From Candidatus Yonathbacteria bacterium RIFOXYC2_FULL_47_9 (GTDB lineage: Bacteria > Patescibacteriota > Minisyncoccia > Phycocordibacterales > UBA1550), in NCBI GenBank assembly GCA_001825115.1, contig MHUY01000006.1, positions 10,804 to 24,212 on the forward strand: a DNA stretch of 13,409 nt. Reading direction: 5' to 3'. A program made the position numbers and the translations under genes. Each line of letters opens with the position of its first letter. Positions within the stretch are counted from its first letter, which is position 1. Below the pieces are notes generated by a model. The model made no database searches. It had not been told where the DNA came from and saw only the letters and a list, made by a program, of their open reading frames with translations. This document shows, one piece after another, positions 6,491-12,907 of the stretch.

Positions 6491-8362
6491 CTAAACTGTT
6501 TGTTTTCTTCGAACGATATAGTAGAAGATCGAGATCGCAAAGAGTCCAGCAAATATACTTATATTCCTTCCGCTTTCAGGAGAAAACCCTGTGTTAGGAA
6601 GACCGGGAGCAGCTACAATAACAGTGGCCGAAGAATAGTCGACCGACGTAAAGCCGTTTGCATGACCTGTTGCCGTACCGGTATTTGTTGTGGTTTTTGT
6701 AAGGTTCGTTTGGCACGTAAACTGGAATGTTTCATTGGTGTCAAGCAGGTCATTTTTGTTCAAGTCGCCTGGGTGCCCAGCAACACGAGTTGGCAAACCA
6801 GTACACTTGTCATCAGAGATGGTAACATCACTCATTGGTACGGTACCAATATTTGTCACCAAGTATGAGTATGTTACCGGCCCGCCACTTGCGGGAAGAG
6901 CAAATACATTAGGAACTTTTTCCAAATGGATTAATGGTGGTACTAACGCTGAACCCACGACAACAGTTGCGTTTGCGGTGTCGTACACATCCCAACCACT
7001 TGACTGCCCATGAGCGGTAGCGGTATTGGTCTCAGTTTGTGAAACAAATTTAGTACAGGCATACGTCCATGATTCTTTAACATTAAGGACGTTGTTTGTA
7101 TTAGTATCACCAGATACATATTTTACATCACTACATTTGTCGTCCTTGACCCATGCACCAATCATATCAACTACTCCTATATTTTTTGCAACATATGTGT
7201 AGGTAACCGATCCAGGTCCTGCAGGTAAAGCAAGAGGGCTTGGTACTTTTGTAAGATTAATAAGGGGCAATATTGCAAAACTGCTGCCACCACCGCTAGT
7301 TCCCGCAATGTTGTATGTATTAATGACGGTACAAATAGCATCATCGCCAACGGCAAGCGTTACGCTACCGCTCGAATTACAAGCCCCACTAAATGTCGTG
7401 GTGTATGAAGGGTTCGCTGTTTCACTTACTACATATGTTCCTGCGGCGAGTGCGTATGATCTTCCTGGTGTCACCACACCAACAGCTGGACTGTTTGCAA
7501 CATCGGTGCCTGCAAGCTTTACATTTACATTAAAGTCTCCTGCAACCGCCGTGCCTCCACCGGTATTAACAACAAGTTTAACAACATGAAGAGTTGTTGG
7601 TACCGTGATAATGTTTGCGTCCGTAGTAACGGTAGTTGCAAAGTCCAACGCTCTTCCCAACAAATTTGCAAAATGTCCGAGAGTAATACCTGCATCAGTA
7701 ATGATAGTTCCTACAAATGTAGGAGTAGCTGACACGGCGAAATTCGCGCCAAGTGTCGCTGCAGCAGCGGGAGCCCAAAATACGTTTGTTGCACTGGCGC
7801 CATTAGCCAAAACAACACTAGGGAAACCTGCGGTACTAGCACCGGTAGTGAGAGCTCCTGTTGACTTGAATACCCAAACATTACCTCCATCGCCACCAGA
7901 AGCAGTAGCATCAAGGGTTACGGTTGTCCCCGTGGTTATGGTCATTGCCCCCGTGACTGCATAACAACCAGGTGGAAAGGTTCCCGCTGGATTGGATCCG
8001 ATAACCCACGTATCGAGCGCACCCCCCACTGGAGTAATGGCTGTACATGCTTGTGTATTTAGGGTTGTCAGAGCTGTGGCTTGAGGAGTTCCGTTAGTAC
8101 CGGACGTACAAGGCGTCGTTAATGTACCTCCTACAATAGTAGGCGCAAACGTTCCTGGACCTGAAGTGTAACAGATATTTCCCGTGATAGTGGTTGCTGC
8201 CACATTGCCCGTATACGTACTAGAAACTACTCCATAGGTACTGTTAGTCCCCAGAACTGGCGCTGTCGCTGCAAGGAGCGTTACTGGTCCAAGGAGAGTG
8301 CCTGCAAAAGAAATGGTAAGCGCGGCTATTATCGATTTTTTGTTAAACTTAAACTTTTTCAT
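6491..8362 (-). CDS. LPXTG-anchored surface protein with DUF3494-like and DUF11-like domains
   Basis: A 623-residue exported protein. A signal peptide covers about 1-32 (KKSIIAALTISFAGTLLGPVTLLAATA). Residues about 35-255 resemble the DUF3494 ice-binding/adhesin beta-solenoid (FPPGCYAVTGAMTI, GNVWVFKSTGALTT, VVLANGASATNVFWAP, FVGTIITDAGITLG, LLGRALDF). About 257-350 looks like a prealbumin/SpaA-type domain (GRSYALAAGTYVVSETANPSY). Two DUF11-like repeats follow (about 362-470 and 474-585), each with TYTY/TYSY..N-IG, DDKC and a GDxNxNxxL..E segment. The C-terminus is a sorting signal: LPNTG (588-592), a hydrophobic stretch (601-616) and RRK. Ten cysteines are spread in even numbers over the domains, suggesting disulfides. 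The adjacent sortase should anchor it. It follows the first DUF3494 gene by 18 bases, likely in one transcript. Ice binding is possible but general adhesion is as likely. Confidence 0.9.
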   Translation of the reverse strand: MKKFKFNKKSIIAALTISFAGTLLGPVTLLAATAPVLGTNSTYGVVSSTYTGNVAATTITGNICYTSGPGTFAPTIVGGTLTTPCTSGTNGTPQATALTTLNTQACTAITPVGGALDTWVIGSNPAGTFPPGCYAVTGAMTITTGTTVTLDATASGGDGGNVWVFKSTGALTTGASTAGFPSVVLANGASATNVFWAPAAAATLGANFAVSATPTFVGTIITDAGITLGHFANLLGRALDFATTVTTDANIITVPTTLHVVKLVVNTGGGTAVAGDFNVNVKLAGTDVANSPAVGVVTPGRSYALAAGTYVVSETANPSYTTTFSGACNSSGSVTLAVGDDAICTVINTYNIAGTSGGGSSFAILPLINLTKVPSPLALPAGPGSVTYTYVAKNIGVVDMIGAWVKDDKCSDVKYVSGDTNTNNVLNVKESWTYACTKFVSQTETNTATAHGQSSGWDVYDTANATVVVGSALVPPLIHLEKVPNVFALPASGGPVTYSYLVTNIGTVPMSDVTISDDKCTGLPTRVAGHPGDLNKNDLLDTNETFQFTCQTNLTKTTTNTGTATGHANGFTSVDYSSATVIVAAPGLPNTGFSPESGRNISIFAGLFAISIFYYIVRRKQTV

Positions 8363-8380
8363 ATTTATAACTAATTATTT

Positions 8381-9727
8381 TTAATAATGTGAACTCATAT
8401 ACGCTCGCGTTATTGCGCCAAAATTTCCAACTGCTGGACTAATCCCGACTGCAGCTTGAAATTCAGCCAATGCGGCACGAGTCATCTCACCAAAATATGT
8501 TGTTGTTTCGGTAATGTTGGCGAGGGCTTGAGCGGCTGGTCCTTTATTTTGAGAGACCAAAAAGTCCTGAAGAGTTTTAACCTCAGCATCTCTGATGCCT
8601 TTTCTGAGATTTTTCATAACCGCTTTAATTTGCTGCCCAGAAGAAATCGACACGTTGGCTGAAGTACCAGCCTCAGAATTACAATTCTTCCCCGTTACGA
8701 TACTAAACTTATTTCCTGACAAACACCCAGCGTCTGTCGTTTCAGCGGTGGTTGCTACTGCAACACAATTCTTTCCGGTTACCGTGCTAAATTTATTTCC
8801 CGACACACATCCTGTATCAACTACACTAGTTGCAGTTGTAGCTGTAGTCTGAGTTACTGCAGGGGTAGCGGGGGTTGCCGGAACCGCAGGGGTTACCGTG
8901 GGAACCGCGGGGGTTGCAGGTGTGGCAGGGACTGCAGGAGTTACTGACGGAGCGGGAGTTGCTACCGTAAGCGTGGGAAACAAAATCGTATTAGAGTCGA
9001 GTGTAACTTGTGTTTGCGCCAACGCCCTACCGTTCAATACGGCGCCGGTGTTTAAGACGATTGCTGTTTGATCCAAAATATTACCGTTGAAAGTAGATGT
9101 TGTACCGAGTGTTGTTTGGCCAGCAACAACCCAGAAAATATTTCCCGCTTGTGCTCCGCCGGTTAAAATAACCCGCGCAGCAGAACTAACATCAAGATTC
9201 TGTGCTATCTGAAAAATCCAAATGTCATTGGCACTACCTGAGAGCGTGACATCTGAAGGTATGGTGACACCCGTACTCCATTTATAGATGCCTGGAGCAA
9301 GGGTCATCCCGCCAATATTTCCTGCACCCAACTCGGTTGCGGTGGGATTCGTCCTTCCCATAGCATCGGTGTAGGCAGTTTGCATATCACTCACCGCGGT
9401 AGTGATGTTTGCAGGAGTTGGATCCGCGTAGCCGGGAGCATACACTTTTCCCGTCACTAACGCTGAAGTAGAAAATGCGCTTGCTGCGGGGAGTGTCAGC
9501 GCAAAGCCTGTAATATATGTTGCAGCAGCAGGACTTACCCCCATATCACCAACGACTGAAGTGGTGCCAGTCGTTGAGATGCCTGTTTTTGCCAAAATAG
9601 TAAAATTACCCGCAGAGCCTAGATTGACGGTACTTGGACCTGCCGCAAAAATAACCGTTGGCCCCGCGAGACCAAGCACAAAGGAAACAGCGAACGCAAG
9701 AACTGAAACCTTGTTAACTATTTTCAT
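8381..9727 (-). CDS. DUF3494 (ice-binding-like) protein with a peptidoglycan-binding-type C-terminus
   Basis: A 448-residue exported protein. Signal peptide about 1-29 (VSVLAFAVSFVLGLAGPTVIFAAG). The DUF3494 domain spans about 31-252 and carries its usual signatures: NLGSAGNFTILAKTGIS, SVVGDMGVSPAA, AYTDAMGR, LAPGIYKWSTGVTI, DIWIFQIAQNL, VILTGGAQAGNIFWVV, FNGNILDQTAIVLNTGA, LNGRALAQTQVTLDSNTI. A Pro/Ala/Thr linker (253-300) contains a 14-residue unit twice. Two paired-cysteine motifs follow (306-321 and 334-349). The end, about 378-445 (EVKTLQDFLVSQNKG, YFGEMTRAALAEFQAAVGI), matches peptidoglycan-binding domain type 1. The family includes bacterial ice-binding proteins that lower freezing damage or hold cells to ice; that role is not proven here. 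The ATG lies in an AT-rich leader with no Shine-Dalgarno site. Confidence 0.92.
   Translation of the reverse strand: MKIVNKVSVLAFAVSFVLGLAGPTVIFAAGPSTVNLGSAGNFTILAKTGISTTGTTSVVGDMGVSPAAATYITGFALTLPAASAFSTSALVTGKVYAPGYADPTPANITTAVSDMQTAYTDAMGRTNPTATELGAGNIGGMTLAPGIYKWSTGVTIPSDVTLSGSANDIWIFQIAQNLDVSSAARVILTGGAQAGNIFWVVAGQTTLGTTSTFNGNILDQTAIVLNTGAVLNGRALAQTQVTLDSNTILFPTLTVATPAPSVTPAVPATPATPAVPTVTPAVPATPATPAVTQTTATTATSVVDTGCVSGNKFSTVTGKNCVAVATTAETTDAGCLSGNKFSIVTGKNCNSEAGTSANVSISSGQQIKAVMKNLRKGIRDAEVKTLQDFLVSQNKGPAAQALANITETTTYFGEMTRAALAEFQAAVGISPAVGNFGAITRAYMSSHY
8681..8812 (-). repeat. tandem paired-cysteine motif in the DUF3494 protein
   Basis: Residues 306-321 (GCVSGNKFSTVTGKNC) and 334-349 (GCLSGNKFSIVTGKNC) are near-identical copies spaced 28 residues apart. 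Each has one Cys at either end, so each may close into a small disulfide loop. Similar motifs precede the C-terminal domain in many Parcubacteria-type surface proteins (recalled, not searched). Confidence 0.85.
8855..8944 (-). repeat. Pro/Ala/Thr-rich linker repeat
   Basis: The 14-residue unit VTPAVPATPATPAV occurs twice (residues 262-275 and 278-291), encoded by nearly identical DNA. It forms an extended flexible linker between the DUF3494 domain and the wall-binding part. Short in-phase DNA repeats like this can change copy number between strains. Confidence 0.85.
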
Positions 9728-9742
9728 ATATTTATTTTTAAT

Positions 9743-9785
9743 TATAGGAACCCAAACTAAATTGCTGGCCCTTATCCTTCCTATA
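9743..9785. promoter_or_regulatory. inverted repeat upstream of the first DUF3494 gene
   Basis: TATAGGAA (9743-9750) and TTCCTATA (9778-9785) are perfect 8-base inverted copies separated by 27 bases. The right half touches the candidate -10 element. This could be a repressor operator or, in RNA, a long-loop hairpin. Confidence 0.35.
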
Positions 9786-9818
9786 GTATATACCTCATTA
9801 CAAACTTTACTATGTCAA
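9785..9818 (-). promoter_or_regulatory. candidate promoter of the DUF3494 surface module
   Basis: On the minus strand a perfect TTGACA (9818 to 9813) is followed by TATATA (9792 to 9787, spacer 20) or TATACT (9790 to 9785, spacer 22). Both spacers are longer than the usual 17, so the promoter may be weak or need an activator. It is the only good -35 between the tRNA terminator and the gene. The leader would be about 50 nt. Confidence 0.45.
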
Positions 9819-9862
9819 TACTGGGGATAACTTTTTATATTCAAACAAAGAATAACTGCGGA

Positions 9863-9899
9863 AAAGAAAAAGCCCCGCGTTTCGCGGGGCTTTTTCTTT
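9863..9899 (-). terminator. intrinsic terminator after tRNA-Thr
   Basis: GCCCCGCG (9872-9879), loop TTT and CGCGGGGC (9883-9890) form a GC-rich 8-bp stem, extended by A/T pairs to 9863 and 9899. A-run and T-run flanks make it work in either direction. It begins 3 nt beyond the tRNA CCA end and closes the rpsB-tsf-tRNA unit. Confidence 0.92.
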
Positions 9900-9902
9900 A
9901 CT

Positions 9903-9978
9903 TGGAGCCGCCTCCCAGATTCGAACCGGGGACCTACGGTTTACAAAACCGTTGCTCTACCAACTGAGCTAAGGCGGC
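9903..9978 (-). tRNA. tRNA-Thr (anticodon UGU)
   Basis: The minus strand gives a full 76-nt cloverleaf: acceptor GCCGCCT/AGGCGGC, D arm GCTC..GAGC, anticodon stem ACGGT/ACCGT with loop TTTGTAA (anticodon TGT), variable loop AGGTC, T arm CCCGG-TTCGAAT-CTGGG. The discriminator is T and the CCA end is encoded. It reads ACA and, by wobble, other Thr codons. No promoter is seen between it and the upstream membrane-protein gene, so it is probably processed from the rpsB-tsf transcript. Confidence 0.97.
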
Positions 9979-10008
9979 ACAATTTTTTACTTTTTTGAGA
10001 AACTATCA

Positions 10009-10401
10009 CTACTTCCCTCCGTGGGACTTTTTGTATTCTGCCACATCTCGGAGAAAAAAGGAAACTGAACCTTTTTTATGAATCGCGCCCTTCCCTTTTA
10101 CCATGTCAAACCACTTACTGTGACGCGCTTTAAGCTTTTGCCCAAGGATCAACATAAGGCGCAAAATCTCATGTGCAGCGGCGTAAAAGAGTGCTACGAG
10201 TACTGCGCGAATTTGTACCACATACTTCTCTGACATCGTTCTCCACCACGTGTGGATAGTGTCATAGAGTTTACCATGAAGCTCTTTTTCTATCCCCTCA
10301 ATAAGGGACAGCTTGAGTGCTCGGAGGGATATCAGCTTCCACACGACCATCGAAGCGATGACCATGAGCGAAAGATAAAATAATGTGATGATTGCGATCA
10401 T
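10009..10401 (-). CDS. small membrane protein of unknown function
   Basis: A 130-residue protein I do not recognise. Residues 2-24 are a hydrophobic segment (IAIITLFYLSLMVIASMVVW) and a second hydrophobic stretch lies at about 60-86 (VVQIRAVLVALFYAAAHEILRLMLIL). The middle is amphipathic with charged residues (LSLIEGIEKELHGKLYD) and the C-terminal third is basic (KARHSKWFDMVKGKGAIHKKG), so the tail is probably in the cytoplasm. It lies between tsf and tRNA-Thr on the same strand, with 39 bases to tsf and 30 to the tRNA. This points to one transcript with the translation genes. A hairpin ends 8 nt before its ATG. Codon use is like its neighbours. No catalytic motif is seen. Confidence 0.8.
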   Translation of the reverse strand: MIAIITLFYLSLMVIASMVVWKLISLRALKLSLIEGIEKELHGKLYDTIHTWWRTMSEKYVVQIRAVLVALFYAAAHEILRLMLILGQKLKARHSKWFDMVKGKGAIHKKGSVSFFLRDVAEYKKSHGGK

Positions 10402-10409
10402 AGATTCGA

Positions 10410-10434
10410 AACCACCCCACGAATCGGGGAGGTT
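10410..10434 (-). other. hairpin between tsf and the small membrane protein gene
   Basis: AACC-A-CCCC (10410-10418) and GGGG-A-GGTT (10426-10434) pair with one internal mismatch and a 7-nt loop. On the minus strand it is followed by TCGAATCT rather than a T-run, so it is a poor terminator. It may be an RNA-processing site or partial attenuator. Confidence 0.5.
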
Positions 10435-10440
10435 CTACCC

Positions 10441-11031
10441 TTACTTTGCGACCGAGAAACGAGAGAAACGAGACACCACGATCTTTTCACCAAACTTCTG
10501 CACACCGCCATCAATCAATTGCTTGATGGTAATGTCAGGATTCTTGATGAATGCCTGACCAAGAAGCGTACGCTCCGCAAAGTAGGTAGTAATCTTGCCT
10601 TCCATCATTTTTTCCTGAATATCAGCAGGCTTTCCTGACTCCTCAACTTCCTTTTTGAACATCTCAATGACCTTTGTACGAACTTCCTCAGTAATCTCTG
10701 ACTCCTCGATGTATGCGGGATTTGTTGCCGTGATGTGCATCGCAATATCGCGTGCAAGCGCAACAAACTCTTCGTTGCGAGCCACGAAATCAGTCTCACA
10801 AGAAAGCTCGATCAAAGTCCCTACAGTTTTGTTGCTGTGAATATATGCATCAACAACACCGGCACCAAGCTCGCGGTCGCCTTTTTTCTCGGCGATACCA
10901 GCGCTCTTTTTGCGAAGAATAAGGAGGGCCTTTTCTTTGTCGCCACCTGTTTCTTCAAGGGCTTTCTTACACTGCATAACAGAAACACCTGTCATGTCGC
11001 GCAATTCTTTGATTTGTTCAGTCGTGATCAT
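10441..11031 (-). CDS. tsf: translation elongation factor Ts
   Basis: EF-Ts exchanges GDP for GTP on EF-Tu. The 196-residue protein has the N-terminal UBA-like domain (1-40: ITTEQIKELRDMTGVSVMQCKKALEETGGDxxKA, shown in part) and the EF-Tu-contacting core motif SCETDFVARNEEF (about 77-89). It is short compared with E. coli EF-Ts (283) and has essentially one core subdomain, like the shorter forms in many other bacteria. It ends with a family-typical KFGEKIVVSRFSRF. Start ATG 11031 directly precedes the conserved ITTEQIKELR. It follows rpsB by 44 bases, the usual rpsB-tsf order. No Shine-Dalgarno site is seen upstream. Confidence 0.97.
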   Translation of the reverse strand: MITTEQIKELRDMTGVSVMQCKKALEETGGDKEKALLILRKKSAGIAEKKGDRELGAGVVDAYIHSNKTVGTLIELSCETDFVARNEEFVALARDIAMHITATNPAYIEESEITEEVRTKVIEMFKKEVEESGKPADIQEKMMEGKITTYFAERTLLGQAFIKNPDITIKQLIDGGVQKFGEKIVVSRFSRFSVAK

Positions 11032-11075
11032 AGGATAAAGTACAAAATAAAAAATAAAGATGAGGAACTAGTAGG

Positions 11076-11774
11076 CTAGACCGTACGGCCAGCCTTGTAG
11101 GCGTCAACGATTTGCTTAACGAAGAATGAGATACTCGATACCGAGCTATCATTGCCAGGAATAGAGTAATCAGCCTCACGGAGATTACAATCTGAGTTAG
11201 AGAGAGCAACTACAGGAATGCCGAGGAACTGTGCCTCTTTGATTGCGATTGACTCCTTTTTAGGGTCGATAATAAAGAGCGCTGCAGGAATGTCTCTCAT
11301 TGAAACAACACCGGCAAAGTTTCTCTCGAGACGCTCAATATCCTTGTCGATAAGAAGACGTTCCTTTTTTGTGTAAATAGCAAGCTCACCCTTCTCGCGC
11401 TGTGCGCGGAGGTCCTCGAGACGTGCAATACGCTTTTTGATCTCAGGGAAGTTAGTGAGAACACCTCCAACCCAACGCTCTGCAACGAACGGCATGTCGA
11501 TTGACATTGCTCCGTCCTCAACAGCTTTCTTGCCTTCGTTCTTAGTTCCCACAAAGAGGAGCTGTTTGTTGCCTGTTGCAAGAGACTTTACAAATGCCTT
11601 GGCGCGCTCGAGCTCAATACTCGTTTTTTCAAGGTCCATAATCTCAACGCCGTTCTTGACGCCGAAGATAAATGGCTTTACTGATGGGTGGCGGCGTGAA
11701 CGCGAATAGCCGAAATGTGCCCCTGCGGCAAACATGTCGGTAATAAGTGCTTCGTTGATTGCTGTTTTACTCAT
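11076..11774 (-). CDS. rpsB: 30S ribosomal protein uS2
   Basis: uS2 binds late to the head and body junction of the 30S subunit. The 232-residue protein has the family hallmarks: AGAHFGYSRSRRHPSVKPFIFG, the KQLLFVGTKNEGKKAV strand and helix, AERWVGGVLTNF, the coiled-coil region (about 110-145) and IPVVALSNSDCN near the end. Length is slightly below the usual 240 to 260. The ATG at 11774 overlaps the TGA of the 19-codon leader ORF as ATGA. There is no Shine-Dalgarno site of its own, so translation is probably coupled to the leader ORF. Confidence 0.97.
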   Translation of the reverse strand: MSKTAINEALITDMFAAGAHFGYSRSRRHPSVKPFIFGVKNGVEIMDLEKTSIELERAKAFVKSLATGNKQLLFVGTKNEGKKAVEDGAMSIDMPFVAERWVGGVLTNFPEIKKRIARLEDLRAQREKGELAIYTKKERLLIDKDIERLERNFAGVVSMRDIPAALFIIDPKKESIAIKEAQFLGIPVVALSNSDCNLREADYSIPGNDSSVSSISFFVKQIVDAYKAGRTV

Positions 11775-11830
11775 ATAATATTAAATGTGGCCAGGGTTAA
11801 ATTGTTTAAGAAGCGCAAGAAGACACTCAT
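11771..11830 (-). CDS. 19-residue leader peptide coupled to rpsB
   Basis: ATG 11830 opens a short frame, MSVFLRFLNNLTLATFNII, that ends at TGA 11773-11771. The TGA overlaps the rpsB ATG (ATGA). It is preceded by AAGGAGAT (11844 to 11837) with 8 nt between AAGGAG and ATG, the clearest Shine-Dalgarno site in the window. The peptide is hydrophobic with a single Arg and three Phe. The likely role is translational coupling or a uS2-responsive control point. The peptide itself may have no function. I do not know a described homologue. Confidence 0.6.
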   Translation of the reverse strand: MSVFLRFLNNLTLATFNII

Positions 11831-11836
11831 GGCCTT

Positions 11837-11844
11837 ATCTCCTT
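11837..11844 (-). promoter_or_regulatory. strong Shine-Dalgarno site of the rpsB leader ORF
   Basis: AAGGAGAT on the minus strand matches the anti-Shine-Dalgarno closely and sits 8 nt from ATG 11830. Most other genes here, including rpsB, tsf, pheS and rpmE, lack such a site, so its presence before a tiny ORF is telling. Confidence 0.75.
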
Positions 11845-11865
11845 GTCGCCTGTTTACAAGACATC

Positions 11866-11894
11866 ATACTACCAGAGAGAAGCCGAAAAAGCAA
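11866..11894 (-). promoter_or_regulatory. rpsB-tsf promoter with extended -10
   Basis: TTGCTT (11894 to 11889), a 17-nt spacer and TAGTAT (11871 to 11866), with TGG directly before the -10. Transcription would start near 11859, giving a leader of about 29 nt to the leader-ORF ATG. It lies between the prfA stop and the leader ORF. Confidence 0.65.
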
Positions 11895-11915
11895 GATACG
11901 TCGAGGATAAGGGCT

Positions 11916-12881
11916 TTATTCCTCTTCTGCGTCCCCTACGGTCCCGGCAGCGCAGGCTTCCACAATGGCGTCGAGGTTGCCAGCAAAAACCTTCTCAATA
12001 TTGCTCCATGACTGTTTGATGCGGTGGTCGGTAATACGGTCCTGAAGCACATTATAGGTACGAATCTTTTCCGAGCGATCGCCGGTGCCAATCTGACCCT
12101 TACGATCTGCAGAAACATCGCTCTCTTTTTTTACGCGATCAATATCCTCAAGTCTTGCCATGAGCATCGACATCGCCTTTTCGCGATTCTTTACCTGACT
12201 ACGCTCACTCGTACAGCGAACTGCAAGACCAGTTGGTTTGTGGATAATACGCACCGCCGTCTCCACCTTGTTCACATTTTGCCCTCCGGCACCACCCGAG
12301 CGCGAAAACTCCATTTCGAGATCTGCGGGATTGATCTCGAAAGTTTTTACGGGGAATACGGGGAGCACCACCACCGATGCGGTCGAGGTATGAATACGTC
12401 CAGCTTTTTCTGTTGCAGGAATGCGCTGCACGCGATGAACTCCCGTCTCAAAACGGAGTAGGTCGTACGCATCTTTGCTTTTAATTTCGAATGACGCCTC
12501 CTTATAGCCACCCATTTCGCTTGGCGACTCATCGAGTTTCTTAAACTCCCATCCTTTCTTTTCTGCAAAATACTCATACATCATCGCCAGATCCTGAGCA
12601 AAAATGGCGGCCTCTTCCCCGCCGGCGCCTGCGCGCACTTCCAAAATGATTTCTTTTGGTTTTACCTCTTCTTCTTTGTCACCCTCAATGATTTCAGTCA
12701 TCTGCTTTTCGAGTGCATCGATTTGTGTGCGGAGTGCTACAAGCTCCCCTTCGCCAAGCTCTGCCATAGAAGGATCACTCTCTATCATCGACCGCACAGA
12801 AGACTCCTCGCCGAGCAAGCGCTCGTATTCATCAGCGAGATACTTTGTCTTGTGGTTGGTTTTAAATGTTTCGAGGTCCAT
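11916..12881 (-). CDS. prfA: peptide chain release factor 1
   Basis: RF1 ends translation at UAA and UAG. In the 321-residue protein (from ATG 12881, MDLETFKTNHKTK) the codon-recognition tripeptide is PAT (in RVQRIPATEKAGRIHTS), which marks RF1; RF2 would have SPF. The peptidyl-hydrolysis loop SGGAGGQNVNKVET carries the GGQ motif. The N-terminal coiled-coil domain (about 1-85), EVRAGAGGEEAAIFA and the conserved TSERSQVKNREKA and SEKIRTYNVLQDRITDHR segments follow the family order. An in-frame TTG at 12902 could extend it by seven residues but falls in the T-run of the upstream terminator, so ATG 12881 is preferred. The end is acidic (GDAEEE). Typical length is about 355; the N-terminal helix part is somewhat short. 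Confidence 0.96.
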   Translation of the reverse strand: MDLETFKTNHKTKYLADEYERLLGEESSVRSMIESDPSMAELGEGELVALRTQIDALEKQMTEIIEGDKEEEVKPKEIILEVRAGAGGEEAAIFAQDLAMMYEYFAEKKGWEFKKLDESPSEMGGYKEASFEIKSKDAYDLLRFETGVHRVQRIPATEKAGRIHTSTASVVVLPVFPVKTFEINPADLEMEFSRSGGAGGQNVNKVETAVRIIHKPTGLAVRCTSERSQVKNREKAMSMLMARLEDIDRVKKESDVSADRKGQIGTGDRSEKIRTYNVLQDRITDHRIKQSWSNIEKVFAGNLDAIVEACAAGTVGDAEEE

Positions 12882-12890
12882 GTTGAGTAT

Positions 12891-12896
12891 ATTATC
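12891..12896 (-). promoter_or_regulatory. candidate -10 of prfA
   Basis: GATAAT on the minus strand, 9 nt before ATG 12881, would give a nearly leaderless prfA mRNA. No good -35 is visible at the right distance, where the terminator stem lies. The spacing is like that of the rpmE promoter. Confidence 0.3.
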
Positions 12897-12907
12897 ATGC
12901 AAAAAGA

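Noticed and set aside
7308..7964. Plus-strand frames opposite the LPNTG protein gene
   Set aside because: Low-complexity Ala/Val/Pro/Thr translations are what the antisense of a Gly/Thr/Ala-rich gene gives; no start signals were found.
8855..8944. CRISPR-like or intergenic repeat
   Set aside because: The repeats are in frame inside a coding linker and only two copies exist, with no spacers.
10401..10434. Possible tRNA remnant or attachment-site copy (AGATTCGAA shared with the tRNA-Thr T arm)
   Set aside because: The exact match is only 9 bases and the flanks do not match the acceptor stem, so chance is enough.
12882..12902. TTG start giving a 328-residue RF1
   Set aside because: The TTG is part of the terminator T-run; the ATG at 12881 is a better start.
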